18,799 bases of DNA from JAPLXD01 sp043802865 (GTDB lineage Bacteria; Patescibacteriota; Minisyncoccia; Moranbacterales; UBA11712), in the NCBI GenBank assembly GCA_043802865.1, contig JAZDKQ010000006.1, forward strand, positions 1 through 18,799, read 5' to 3'. Positions 6,829-14,485 of the stretch are shown here, one piece after another. Numbering within the stretch: position 1 is the stretch's first letter; each line of letters starts with the position of its first letter. The notes under the pieces were generated by a model that worked only from the letters and a program-made list of their open reading frames with translations, was not told the DNA's origin and ran no database searches. The position numbers and the translations under genes were made by a program.

Positions 6829-6857
6829 ATTATAGCGCCAAATCGCCCGCTTGTCAA
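6829..6857 (-). promoter_or_regulatory. Consensus sigma70-type promoter of the 6519-6740 gene
   Basis: Minus strand TTGACA (6857-6852), exactly 17 nt, TATAAT (6834-6829): both hexamers are perfect matches. The -35 lies immediately downstream of the ATPase stop (6860). Predicted start near 6822, giving a leader of about 80 nt. Confidence 0.88.
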
Positions 6858-6859
6858 AT

Positions 6860-9619
6860 TTATTTTTCCTCCGCCTTTCGCGCTTCTTCAAAAAGGAAAA
6901 CCGCGAGTGTTGCGCCGGCGACGACCAGCCAATCCCATGCGTCAATTGGCGCCATATGCAGATATCGCTGGAAAAAGGGGATATGCAAAAACGCCATAAG
7001 CATCCCGACCGAAATGACAATCGCGCCGATCACATATTTGTTTTTGAAAAATCCGAGCGCGAACACCGAAAGTTTTTCCGAGCGCGCTTGCAAAAGATTC
7101 GCCATCTGCGTCATTGAGAGTACCGCGTAGGTTGCGGCAGTCGATTTCATATAGAGGGCAGAACTGAAATCGATTTTATGACCAAAGTCCCAGCCTCCCC
7201 GCTTCATTGACCAAAGAAACGCGACGATCGCGCCGACTGCCATAATCGAGCCGACATAGACAAGCCGCCAAAAGCCAAACGCGCTAATGAGTCTTTCTTT
7301 TCCACTATACGGTTTTTGCTTCATCGCTCCGGGCTCGGCCGGTTCAAGACCGAGCGCGAGCGAGGGGAAAACATCTGTCCCAAGGTCGATCGCCAGAATC
7401 TGGACAGCCGTAATTGGAGCCGGAATCGCAAGGAGCATTCCAAAAATGACCGTCAAGAATTCGCTGGCGTTCGAAGAAAAAACATAATAGACGAACTTGC
7501 GGATATTTTGATAGACTGTTCGCCCTTCTTTGATCCCGCTCACAATCGACGCAAAATTGTCGTCCAGTAGGATCATATCCGCCGCTTCCTTGGAAACATC
7601 CGTTCCGATGATTCCCATAGCAATTCCAATGTCGGCACGTTTCAGCGCCGGCGCGTCATTCACCCCGTCGCCCGTCATCGCGATCACCGCGCCCGATTTT
7701 TTCAAAATATCCGCAATCCGCAATTTCTGCTCAGGAGTGATTCTCGCAAAAACCGAAGTGCCATTTTGAATTCTTTTCAAAATTTCACGGTCATTAAACT
7801 CGTTCAATTGTTTTCCATTCACCACCCAATCACCCCGATCAACCCTTTCTCCCTGATTTCCCTTCAACAAACCAATGTTCATTGCAATCGCTCTCGCCGT
7901 CACTTCATAGTCGCCCGTGATCATGATTACCTTGATGCCCGATTCACGACATTCTTTGATCGCTTCCGCCACATCACGTCTCGGCGGGTCGATCATCGCC
8001 ATCATCCCAACCCAGATCAAATCTTTTTCGGCTTCGTCAATTGAAATATTTTTGGAACTTGGCATGTTAGAAATATTGTTTCTAATGGGCCGATAGGCGA
8101 AAGCCAAAACCCGTAGCGCCTCGCCCGACATTTGGTCGTAAATTTTTTTGATTTTTCTTTTTTCCGCATTGGAAAAGGGGACTATCCCCTCTTCAGTCAA
8201 CTTTTTGGGGGAGAGGCCAAGCAAAACATCCGGCGATCCTTTTACATAGGAAAAAATCTCGTTTTCTTTTTTATTTTCAAAAACAACGCTCATCATCATC
8301 CGATCCGATTCAAAAGGATTTTCATCAATTTTCCCCTCCCCTCTCTCAAAAAATTTTTCGTCGGAATTATATTTTCGCGATGCCACAACCAAAGCCCCTT
8401 CCGTTGGATCACCCGCTATTTTGTAATTGTTTTTTTCCTTGACTAGCGCCGCGTCGTTGCAAAGCGTGGCAATTTTCAACAGTAATTCAAGGTTTTCTAT
8501 ATTTTTCGGATCAAATTTTTTCCCGTCAATCGAAAAGTCCCCTTTCGGTTCATATCCTTCTCCGCTGACGGTAATTTCCTTCTCGTCTAAAACGATTTTC
8601 GTCACCATCAGCTCGTTTTTCGTGATCGTTCCGGTTTTGTCCGTGCAAATCATATTGACAGACCCAAGAGTTTCAACGGCAATTAGTTTCTTTGCAAGGA
8701 CATTTACTTTTAAGAGTCTTCTCATTCCAAATGAAAGCGCGACGGAAAGCGCCGCCGGCAATCCTTCGGGAACGACCGCGACGGCCACCGCCAGAGCAAA
8801 AAGAAAATTCTGATATATCGATGTTTCTTGGAAGCTTCCAGCGATCATCACAGCAATTGCGATTGCCACCGCGAGAATCGTCACATCCCTTCCGAGCGTG
8901 CGTATTTTTTTCTGGAGCGGCGTGAATTCATCTTTGACTTCTATCGCAAGGTTTGCGATTTTCCCAAGTTCTGTATGGAGTCCTGTTCCTGTCACAATAA
9001 ACTTTGCCTCCCCCATCGTCACCTGCTCGCCCGTGAAAACCATATTGTCAATGTCGGCAATCGGCAAATTTTCTTCTGCGATTACTTTTGCCCCTTTCCT
9101 TTCCGGTTTTGATTCTCCCGTGAAAACAAAACTGTTCGTGTGAAGATTGTAGCTTTCGAGAATATATCCGTCCGCCGGAACATTGTCCCCTGAAGTCACA
9201 AAAATCACATCACCCGGAACAATTTCGAAAGAATCAATTTCTTTTTTTCTTCCTTCTTGAAAAACTGTCGCTTTGTCTGAAGTGAGCTTTTGAATATGGT
9301 CCAATATCCGCTCCGCTTTCCATTCCTGAAAAAATCCGATGATCGCATTGATGAGAACAATAATGATAATGATCGTCACATCCCGCATTTCGCCAAAAAA
9401 AAGCGCGAGTCCTCCCGCCACCAGCAAAATCCACACCAGCGCGTCATTGAACTGATGGCCGATCAATTTCACCCACCGCCAGTTGTTCTTTTTTTCAATC
9501 CTATTCGGCCCGTATTCCTTGAGTCTTTTTTTCGCCTCTTCACTCGAAAGCCCGCTTTCGCTTGTCAAAAACTTTTTCAGAACTTCTTGAGATGACAAAT
9601 TGTATATTTGTTTGGACAT
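6860..9619 (-). CDS. P-type cation-transporting ATPase (P2/SERCA-like)
   Basis: 919 residues from ATG 9619; an in-frame extension to 9724 is rejected because it runs through the palindrome at 9627-9647 and adds no family sequence. P-type ATPases pump cations through a phospho-aspartate cycle. Seen in order: N-terminal cation-ATPase domain 1-60, actuator motif TGES 167-170, M4 PEGLP 284-288, phosphorylation site DKTGT with Asp327, nucleotide-binding region with KGSPD 460-464, hinge TGDGVNDAP 649-657, then the C-terminal membrane helices. Ion-site residues are mixed. PEGLP and SSNASE (715-720) look like SERCA, while IDLGTD (744-749) and Gln in MTQM (836-839) look like Na,K-ATPase types. Ca2+ or Na+ export is therefore likely but not settled. 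The RAYT gene lies 32 nt upstream. No clear SD. Confidence 0.93.
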   Translation of the reverse strand: MSKQIYNLSSQEVLKKFLTSESGLSSEEAKKRLKEYGPNRIEKKNNWRWVKLIGHQFNDALVWILLVAGGLALFFGEMRDVTIIIIIVLINAIIGFFQEWKAERILDHIQKLTSDKATVFQEGRKKEIDSFEIVPGDVIFVTSGDNVPADGYILESYNLHTNSFVFTGESKPERKGAKVIAEENLPIADIDNMVFTGEQVTMGEAKFIVTGTGLHTELGKIANLAIEVKDEFTPLQKKIRTLGRDVTILAVAIAIAVMIAGSFQETSIYQNFLFALAVAVAVVPEGLPAALSVALSFGMRRLLKVNVLAKKLIAVETLGSVNMICTDKTGTITKNELMVTKIVLDEKEITVSGEGYEPKGDFSIDGKKFDPKNIENLELLLKIATLCNDAALVKEKNNYKIAGDPTEGALVVASRKYNSDEKFFERGEGKIDENPFESDRMMMSVVFENKKENEIFSYVKGSPDVLLGLSPKKLTEEGIVPFSNAEKRKIKKIYDQMSGEALRVLAFAYRPIRNNISNMPSSKNISIDEAEKDLIWVGMMAMIDPPRRDVAEAIKECRESGIKVIMITGDYEVTARAIAMNIGLLKGNQGERVDRGDWVVNGKQLNEFNDREILKRIQNGTSVFARITPEQKLRIADILKKSGAVIAMTGDGVNDAPALKRADIGIAMGIIGTDVSKEAADMILLDDNFASIVSGIKEGRTVYQNIRKFVYYVFSSNASEFLTVIFGMLLAIPAPITAVQILAIDLGTDVFPSLALGLEPAEPGAMKQKPYSGKERLISAFGFWRLVYVGSIMAVGAIVAFLWSMKRGGWDFGHKIDFSSALYMKSTAATYAVLSMTQMANLLQARSEKLSVFALGFFKNKYVIGAIVISVGMLMAFLHIPFFQRYLHMAPIDAWDWLVVAGATLAVFLFEEARKAEEK

Positions 9620-9626
9620 ATTTTTC

Positions 9627-9647
9627 TGTAGACGTCCGACGTCTACA
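9627..9647 (+). repeat. REP-like palindrome, copy 1 (RAYT/ATPase junction)
   Basis: A perfect 21-bp palindrome: arm TGTAGACGTC, central C on the plus strand, then the exact reverse complement of the arm. It fills 21 of the 32 bases between the transposase stop (9652) and the ATPase ATG (9619). Each strand starts T-GTAG, the tetranucleotide recognised at the foot of REP elements by characterised RAYT enzymes. Confidence 0.85.
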
Positions 9648-9651
9648 AATT

Positions 9652-10293
9652 TTACTCCAGTAAATATTTTTCTGTTTCTTTTTTCTCTCTCATAAATAAA
9701 GAATGTTCTTGTACAAATTGACAATACTCTTCCCTATTCTTAAATTGATCTAAAATAATATTTTTATTACAAAATCCTTTTTCTCTTTTTCCATTATAAT
9801 CCCAAAAGCTGGAATATGCCCAATCCAAGTCATTGCCGTGCCCATGTATAAAATAATTTCTATTTACGTAAGCCGAAACATATAGGAGATACTCATTGGA
9901 ATCAATATGCGCTGATTTAAATTTTCCCTGAAACAACACCCCTGATCTTTGGTATTGATGATTGAAATATTTTGTGTACCCTCCGCCTAATCTTTTCATA
10001 AACTCTGATATCCCGCCTCTCATTACCTGCTTCAAGATAAAATGAACATGATTTGGATTCAAGCAATAGCAAACCACATCGACCAACTTTTGTAGACGTC
10101 GGACGTCTACATCGCTTTTTCTTTTTTGTTGGTTATACCAATACAAACTAAAAATCGGATCAACCTGATTAAATTCTTTCATTGATGTCAAAAATCTTAA
10201 ATAATCCCTATCAACTAAAAAAATCTTCCGCTTGTCCACTCCGCGGTTATAAATATGGTAATATTCATCATTAACTAACAGATTCTTTCGCAT
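9652..10293 (-). CDS. REP-associated tyrosine transposase (RAYT, TnpA_REP, Y1 HUH family)
   Basis: 213 residues, full length for the family. RAYTs are single-stranded DNA nucleases related to IS200/IS605 transposases and act on REP palindromes. Seen: the N-terminal NDEYYHIYNRGVDKRKIF (8-25), the HUH metal motif in NHVHFIL (His82 and His84), and the catalytic-helix region GGGYTKYFN with Tyr105 or Tyr108 as nucleophile. It is followed by the usual GVLFQGKFKS and YLLYVSAYVNRN segments. Nothing is truncated, so the enzyme may be active. Odd: residues 61-68 (DVDVRRLQ) are encoded by a copy of the same 21-bp palindrome that occurs on either side of the gene, sitting in a variable linker ahead of the HUH strand. 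No SD and no obvious promoter; start ATG 10293. Confidence 0.93.
   Translation of the reverse strand: MRKNLLVNDEYYHIYNRGVDKRKIFLVDRDYLRFLTSMKEFNQVDPIFSLYWYNQQKRKSDVDVRRLQKLVDVVCYCLNPNHVHFILKQVMRGGISEFMKRLGGGYTKYFNHQYQRSGVLFQGKFKSAHIDSNEYLLYVSAYVNRNYFIHGHGNDLDWAYSSFWDYNGKREKGFCNKNIILDQFKNREEYCQFVQEHSLFMREKKETEKYLLE
10091..10111 (-). repeat. REP-like palindrome, copy 2 (inside the RAYT coding sequence)
   Basis: Same 21-bp palindrome as copies 1 and 3, but with G at the centre on the plus strand (C on the minus strand), so it is inverted relative to them. It lies wholly within the transposase reading frame, adds exactly seven codons' worth of bases and leaves the frame intact. Confidence 0.85.
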
Positions 10294-10369
10294 AAATTAA
10301 ATATGTTGAATATTTCACGCTCGTATTATGCGCTGATATCCGCAATCTTGGCTTTCCTGATGTTTATTT

Positions 10370-10798
10370 TCATGGCGTTATGAAATATTTATTAGTTAAC
10401 CGTTTTTGAGTTGATGAAATTTGAATATTTTTTGTTGAAATCAGTTTCCCTCCGATTTTCTCAATTGTCTTGATTGAAACGATATTGGCTGGATCGCAAG
10501 TTATAATAATCGGATTGATTTTAAATTTTCTCATCAAGGGAAATAGTAAAATACAACTTCTTGCGGCATAATTGTTTCCACGAAATTTTTTAGCCACTTC
10601 ATACTCTATATGACCTCCATATTCTCTCAATTCGGAAATCAACTTGGGTCTCAGTTTTATTGCACCGATCTTCTGATTCGTATCCGCCAAATGCAATTCA
10701 AACACATATTCTTGCACGCAGCTTCGTAAAATCATTGTTTTCCGCTTCTCTTTAAATCTTAATTCCAAATCTCCATCGATTAATTTGCTTGCAAACAT
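10370..10798 (-). CDS. GNAT-family N-acetyltransferase
   Basis: 142 residues from ATG 10798. The upstream ATG 10813 is rejected because TATAAT (10810-10805) lies between the two and is 6 nt from 10798, matching the leaderless pattern nearby. GNAT enzymes transfer an acetyl group from acetyl-CoA to an amine. The acetyl-CoA binding region is YEVAKKFRGNNYAARSCILL, a variant of the V-x-x-x-x-R-G-x-G-Y-A motif with Asn for the second Gly. The C-terminal motif CDPANIVSIKTIEKIGGKL is typical of the family (N-x-x-S and E-K-x-G-G). Substrate cannot be told. It lies between the htrA terminator and the RAYT, inside the stretch bounded by palindrome copies 1 and 3. Composition is AT-rich like the RAYT. 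Confidence 0.82.
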   Translation of the reverse strand: MFASKLIDGDLELRFKEKRKTMILRSCVQEYVFELHLADTNQKIGAIKLRPKLISELREYGGHIEYEVAKKFRGNNYAARSCILLFPLMRKFKINPIIITCDPANIVSIKTIEKIGGKLISTKNIQISSTQKRLTNKYFITP

Positions 10799-10804
10799 AG
10801 CTTC

Positions 10805-10810
10805 ATTATA
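10805..10810 (-). promoter_or_regulatory. -10 box of the GNAT gene (leaderless start)
   Basis: Perfect TATAAT on the minus strand, with GAAGCT between it and ATG 10798. The position implies initiation at or next to the start codon. No SD. Confidence 0.5.
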
Positions 10811-10820
10811 CATTCAACGC

Positions 10821-10852
10821 AAAAATAAAAGAAGCGGCTTTGTTTCCGCTTC
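10821..10852 (-). terminator. Intrinsic terminator of the por-fd-htrA operon
   Basis: GAAGCGG (10831-10837) pairs with CCGCTTC (10846-10852). In the minus-strand sense the hairpin is followed by TTTTATTTTT. Palindrome copy 3 lies between it and the htrA stop codon at 10881. Confidence 0.85.
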
Positions 10853-10857
10853 CTTTC

Positions 10858-10878
10858 TGTAGACGTCCGACGTCTACA
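10858..10878 (+). repeat. REP-like palindrome, copy 3 (3' of htrA)
   Basis: Identical 21-bp palindrome in the same orientation as copy 1 (C at the centre on the plus strand). The flanks also match copy 1: TTTC before and AA after. It is 2 nt from the htrA stop and 5 nt from the terminator hairpin. Confidence 0.85.
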
Positions 10879-10880
10879 AT

Positions 10881-12155
10881 TTATTTCCTCTCATCGAGCG
10901 CCACCTGGACATCTTTTGTCTCGCCTTTGTGCAAAATTTTGAGTGTCAGCACATCGCCGACATTATATTGGCTCAAAAGACCCACGAAAGGATGACCAGC
11001 GTCAATTTTTGTGCCGTTTATTTCAAGAATAATATCATTTTCAACGATTCCCGCTTTGTCCGCCGGACTTCCCGGAACAACCGCAAAATCTGTGATCTGC
11101 TGGCCACGAGCCACCAACACGCCATAATCAAAAGGCAAGTTGTTTCCTTTTTGGATCTGCTCATCAATCGGCAAATATCGCACTCCGATATACGGCTGAA
11201 CAATTTTTCCGCTACTTTTCACGCTGTCGATATCTTTTTTCACAATACCAATCGGCAAAGCAAAACCGATATTCTGCGCCCCCTGAGCCATAGCCACATT
11301 GACGCCGATCACTTTCCCCTGAATATCGAGAAGCGGTCCGCCTGAATTTCCCGGATTGATCGCCGCGTCGGTTTGAATCACTTCGGAAAGGTTTTCTGAA
11401 TCGCCCCGTCCTGATCCGGCCATGACATTCCGCTTCAGCCCCGAAATTATTCCTTTACTTACTGTATTCCGGAATTCTCCAAGCGAATTTCCGATCGCGA
11501 TCACCGTTTGGCCGATTTGCAAATTCGATGAATCGCCCATTTCCAGAACAGGCAAACCGACTGCCTCTATTTTGAGAATCGCGACATCGTTGACCTGATC
11601 GATTGCCAGCACTTTGGCTTCATATTTTTTTTCGTCATTGGTCATCACTGTATAGCTGGCGCTTTGATCTGAAACAACATGTTTGTTCGTCACAACCAGC
11701 CCATCGCTCGAAACAATGAAACCCGAACCCGCTCCAACTTCCTGCTTTTGACCTGTACTTCCTTGATCTTGGCTTGGCTGTTGTTGCTGAAAACCAAATG
11801 GATCAAAAAACGGATCAGAGAAAAAATCCGGCATTTGCGGAACATTTTTGGATATAATGATACTCACCACCGCGGGTGAATCTTTTTTGACAGCCTGAAC
11901 AACCGCCGAATCCTCGCTGGGAACGCTCACTATCTGGCTATTGGAACTCGCGCTAATTTGCTTATTCGCTGAATTTTTCTTGAGAAAATTCAAATCAAAT
12001 TTCCCTGTTCCAATTTTCGCCGCCATGAATCCAAACATCGCACCAAAAAAGGAGGAAGCAATGAAAGATATGACTATTACAATAAAAATAATTTTATTGT
12101 AATTCGTTTTGTGTTCTTTTTTATTAGATACTTCCTTGTTTTCAGTATTTTCCAT
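10881..12155 (-). CDS. htrA: Membrane-anchored HtrA/DegP-type serine protease with PDZ domain
   Basis: 424 residues. HtrA proteases degrade or refold damaged proteins outside the membrane. Residues 1-20 are a charged cytoplasmic tail and 21-46 a membrane anchor. A Ser/Gln-rich linker follows, and the trypsin-like domain spans about 85-310 with the catalytic triad His159 (TNKHVV), Asp190 (NDVAIL) and Ser271 (NPGNSGGPL). A single PDZ domain occupies about 320-420 (PYIGVRYLPI, GSPADKAGIVENDIILEING). Residues 113-138 are a Phe/Asp/Gln-rich loop as in other HtrA proteins. It starts 14 nt after the ferredoxin stop and is last in the operon headed by porG. No SD. Length and domain order fit bacterial DegP/DegS-like membrane forms; the identification is firm. 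Confidence 0.95.
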   Translation of the reverse strand: MENTENKEVSNKKEHKTNYNKIIFIVIVISFIASSFFGAMFGFMAAKIGTGKFDLNFLKKNSANKQISASSNSQIVSVPSEDSAVVQAVKKDSPAVVSIIISKNVPQMPDFFSDPFFDPFGFQQQQPSQDQGSTGQKQEVGAGSGFIVSSDGLVVTNKHVVSDQSASYTVMTNDEKKYEAKVLAIDQVNDVAILKIEAVGLPVLEMGDSSNLQIGQTVIAIGNSLGEFRNTVSKGIISGLKRNVMAGSGRGDSENLSEVIQTDAAINPGNSGGPLLDIQGKVIGVNVAMAQGAQNIGFALPIGIVKKDIDSVKSSGKIVQPYIGVRYLPIDEQIQKGNNLPFDYGVLVARGQQITDFAVVPGSPADKAGIVENDIILEINGTKIDAGHPFVGLLSQYNVGDVLTLKILHKGETKDVQVALDERK

Positions 12156-12169
12156 ACAAACAAAAAAAA

Positions 12170-12355
12170 TTATTCCATTGAAATCGCGCTCACCGGACAG
12201 CTTGTCACGGCTTCATTGCAATCGCAACCAGCCTTTTCACAATCCTCGCCAATAACTTGCGATTTTCCGTTTTCCACTTTGAACATCTCAGGGCAAAGCG
12301 CCTCACAAGTTCCACATCCAATACACAATTCCTCGTTTACTTTGGGTTTAGACAT
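12170..12355 (-). CDS. Small [4Fe-4S] ferredoxin
   Basis: 61 residues. The N-terminal CIGCGTCEALCP (Cys11, 14, 17, 21) provides one 4Fe-4S binding set. The C-terminal part (AGCDCNEAVTSCPVSAIS) carries further cysteines in the layout of single-cluster clostridial/Thermotoga ferredoxins, where one Cys completes the cluster and others may form a disulfide. It is the likely electron acceptor for the POR enzyme encoded directly upstream, 46 nt away, and shares its transcript. The short AT-rich gap before it could hold an internal promoter, but none is convincing. No SD precedes ATG 12355. Confidence 0.92.
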   Translation of the reverse strand: MSKPKVNEELCIGCGTCEALCPEMFKVENGKSQVIGEDCEKAGCDCNEAVTSCPVSAISME

Positions 12356-12401
12356 ATGTTTCGTTTATTTATTACGAATACTAAAATATTTTATTTCAAT
12401 A

Positions 12402-13313
12402 TTATATTTCCGCCAGATTCACCAACCTTTTCCAATCTTCTTCCACCTCTTTTTGCATTTCGGCGATCACTTTTTCATTTCCCGGTTTGAAAAGATGTTT
12501 GAACCGCCCCTGTGTTTTCAAAAATTCTTCGAGCGGTTTGGGATTTTCAGTCGCCCAGTTTATTTTATACTTCCCGTCAAAATATTCCCAAAGTGGCCAG
12601 AAATTCGTTTCAGTCGCCAGTTTTCCGATACGGACATATTCTGAGGTCGGATATTTCCAGAGATTCGTGCAGGGCTGAAGCACGAGCAAAAATCGCGGTC
12701 CCTCCATTTCAAAGGCTTTTTTAGCTTTCATTTTGAGGTCGGTTAGATATGCCACATTCGCCTGCGCCGCATATTTTATGTGATGCGCGATCACGATCGA
12801 CATCAAGTCTTTTCGCTTTTGATTTTTTCCAAAGCTCATTTTTCCCGCCGGCGTCGTTTCTGTGTCGGCTCCATATGGCGTCGCACCACTTCGCTGTCCG
12901 CCCGTGTTCATATAGGCTTCGTTATCATAGCAGACATAGAGAAAATCATGCTGGCGTTCCAATGCTCCGGACAAACTTTGTAGCCCAATGTCATATGTTC
13001 CTCCGTCTCCCGCGAATACGACGACTTGGATTTTTTTGTCAGTCGGAATTTTGTTTCTTTTCCGCAAAGCCTTAATCGCCCCATCAATTCCCGCCGCTGT
13101 CGCTCCCCCATTTTCAAAAGCGCTGTGGATGAACGGCACTTTCCACGCCGAATAGGGATAGAGCGTTGAAGTCACTTCCATGCATCCGGTCACGCTGACA
13201 ACGATCACCGGATTATCCGTCGCGCCAAGAACCGTCCGCACAATCGCCGGAATTCCGCATCCGGCACAGGTGGAATGCCCGGGAGCTAAATTTTTCGTTA
13301 AATCTTTATTCAT
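12402..13313 (-). CDS. porB: Pyruvate (2-oxoacid):ferredoxin oxidoreductase, beta subunit
   Basis: 303 residues. This is the thiamine-diphosphate subunit of the four-subunit POR that oxidises pyruvate to acetyl-CoA and CO2, reducing ferredoxin. Seen: PGHSTCAGCGIPA (11-23) with the first two cluster cysteines, GDGGTYDIG as the start of the TPP/Mg motif, YDNEAYMNTGGQRSGATP as its end, and QPCTNLWKYP with a further cluster cysteine. The MNTGGQRSGATP signature matches pyruvate-type enzymes better than oxoglutarate ones, so pyruvate is the probable substrate. It begins 1 nt after the porA stop, without an SD, so translation is probably coupled. Only the precise substrate is uncertain. Confidence 0.93.
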   Translation of the reverse strand: MNKDLTKNLAPGHSTCAGCGIPAIVRTVLGATDNPVIVVSVTGCMEVTSTLYPYSAWKVPFIHSAFENGGATAAGIDGAIKALRKRNKIPTDKKIQVVVFAGDGGTYDIGLQSLSGALERQHDFLYVCYDNEAYMNTGGQRSGATPYGADTETTPAGKMSFGKNQKRKDLMSIVIAHHIKYAAQANVAYLTDLKMKAKKAFEMEGPRFLLVLQPCTNLWKYPTSEYVRIGKLATETNFWPLWEYFDGKYKINWATENPKPLEEFLKTQGRFKHLFKPGNEKVIAEMQKEVEEDWKRLVNLAEI

Positions 13314-13314
13314 T

Positions 13315-14481
13315 TTATTTCAATCCAATATATTTTATTCCTTCGACTTCATCTTTTTCCAAACCTTCAAAAACTTTCTTGATGTCTTCTTTGAATATTT
13401 CCCGCCCACCGAGGCCATAGATGCATGATTGCACGGTATATTTTTTGCCGGGTATTGTGGACATAATTTGAATTATCTCGCTACAAAGCGGCGTGTTGGC
13501 TCCAAACGAAACCGTCCGGTCAAAAACAGCGATTTTTTTCACGTCTTTCAATGCTTCGGCGATTTTATCGTATGGAAACGGCCGGAATAACTTTATTTTT
13601 AATATTCCTACTTTTTCACCCCTCTCTCGCAATTCATCCACTGCGGCTTTCGCCGTTCCGGCGGTTGAGCCGGCTACCACGATCACTCTTTCCGCGTCTT
13701 TAATCTGGTATCCTTCAAACACGTCATAATTTCTCCCGCTGATTTTTCCATATTCTTTAAATATTCCCCCAATTTCGCCGATTACACTATCCATCGCTTC
13801 GATTTGCGCCCTCTTGAACTCAAAATATGAATTGGGAAGCCCGACCGGACCGAATGTTTTCGGATCGTCGAAATTCAAGAGATAATTCTTCGGCTGATAC
13901 TCGCCAACAAAATTTTTCACGATTGAATCTTCCAAAATTTCCAAATTTTCCACGCTGTGCGAGGTTTGAAAACCATCCATGATGACCATCGCCGGCAATC
14001 GCACTTTTTCGGATAACTTCAGAGCGATAAAAGTGTTGTCATATACCTCTTGCGCGTTTTCGGAAAAAATCTGAATCCAACCCGCATCGCGGACGAACAT
14101 CACATCTTGATGATCGCAATGAATATTGATCGGAGCGGAAATTGCCCGTGCGCTCACAAGCATCAAAATCGGCAACCGCATTCCGGAAGCAATCGGCAAT
14201 ATTTCCGCCATCAGCAAAATTCCCTGCGAGCTCGAAGCCGTCATCGCTCGCACCCCCGCCGCGCTGGCACTGACCGTCGCGCTCATCGCGCTATGCTCCG
14301 ATTCGACTTGAATCATTTCCGTATCCGCCTCGCCATCCGCCACCATTTTCGCAAAAGTTTCAATGATCGGAGTCTGCGGCGTGATCGGATAAACCGGCAT
14401 CACATCCGGATTGATTTGCTTCAAAGCCTCTGCGGCGGCGGCTCCTCCAGTCAGAGCTAGATTTTTCTTTTTATCTGTCAT
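13315..14481 (-). CDS. porA: Pyruvate (2-oxoacid):ferredoxin oxidoreductase, alpha subunit
   Basis: 388 residues, standard for PorA. It supplies the pyrimidine-binding and transketolase C-terminal-like domains of POR. Motifs: TGGAAAAEAL (11-20), VYPITPQTP (30-38), the VESEHSAM segment near 78-85, SSSQGILLM, and VIMDGFQTSH in the middle. A VIVVAGSTAGTAKAAVDELRE stretch begins the third domain, with KIKLFRPFP and FDRTVSFGANTPL after it. The order porG-porD-porA-porB is the classic archaeal/Thermotoga arrangement of the four-subunit enzyme. It begins 4 nt after porD, with an A/T-rich leader and no SD. Confidence 0.94.
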   Translation of the reverse strand: MTDKKKNLALTGGAAAAEALKQINPDVMPVYPITPQTPIIETFAKMVADGEADTEMIQVESEHSAMSATVSASAAGVRAMTASSSQGILLMAEILPIASGMRLPILMLVSARAISAPINIHCDHQDVMFVRDAGWIQIFSENAQEVYDNTFIALKLSEKVRLPAMVIMDGFQTSHSVENLEILEDSIVKNFVGEYQPKNYLLNFDDPKTFGPVGLPNSYFEFKRAQIEAMDSVIGEIGGIFKEYGKISGRNYDVFEGYQIKDAERVIVVAGSTAGTAKAAVDELRERGEKVGILKIKLFRPFPYDKIAEALKDVKKIAVFDRTVSFGANTPLCSEIIQIMSTIPGKKYTVQSCIYGLGGREIFKEDIKKVFEGLEKDEVEGIKYIGLK

Positions 14482-14485
14482 TTTT

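Noticed and set aside
9620..9724. N-terminal extension of the P-type ATPase to 9724
   Set aside because: The extension runs through palindrome copy 1 and the 3' end of the RAYT gene and carries no family sequence. Residues after ATG 9619 match the normal ATPase N-terminus.
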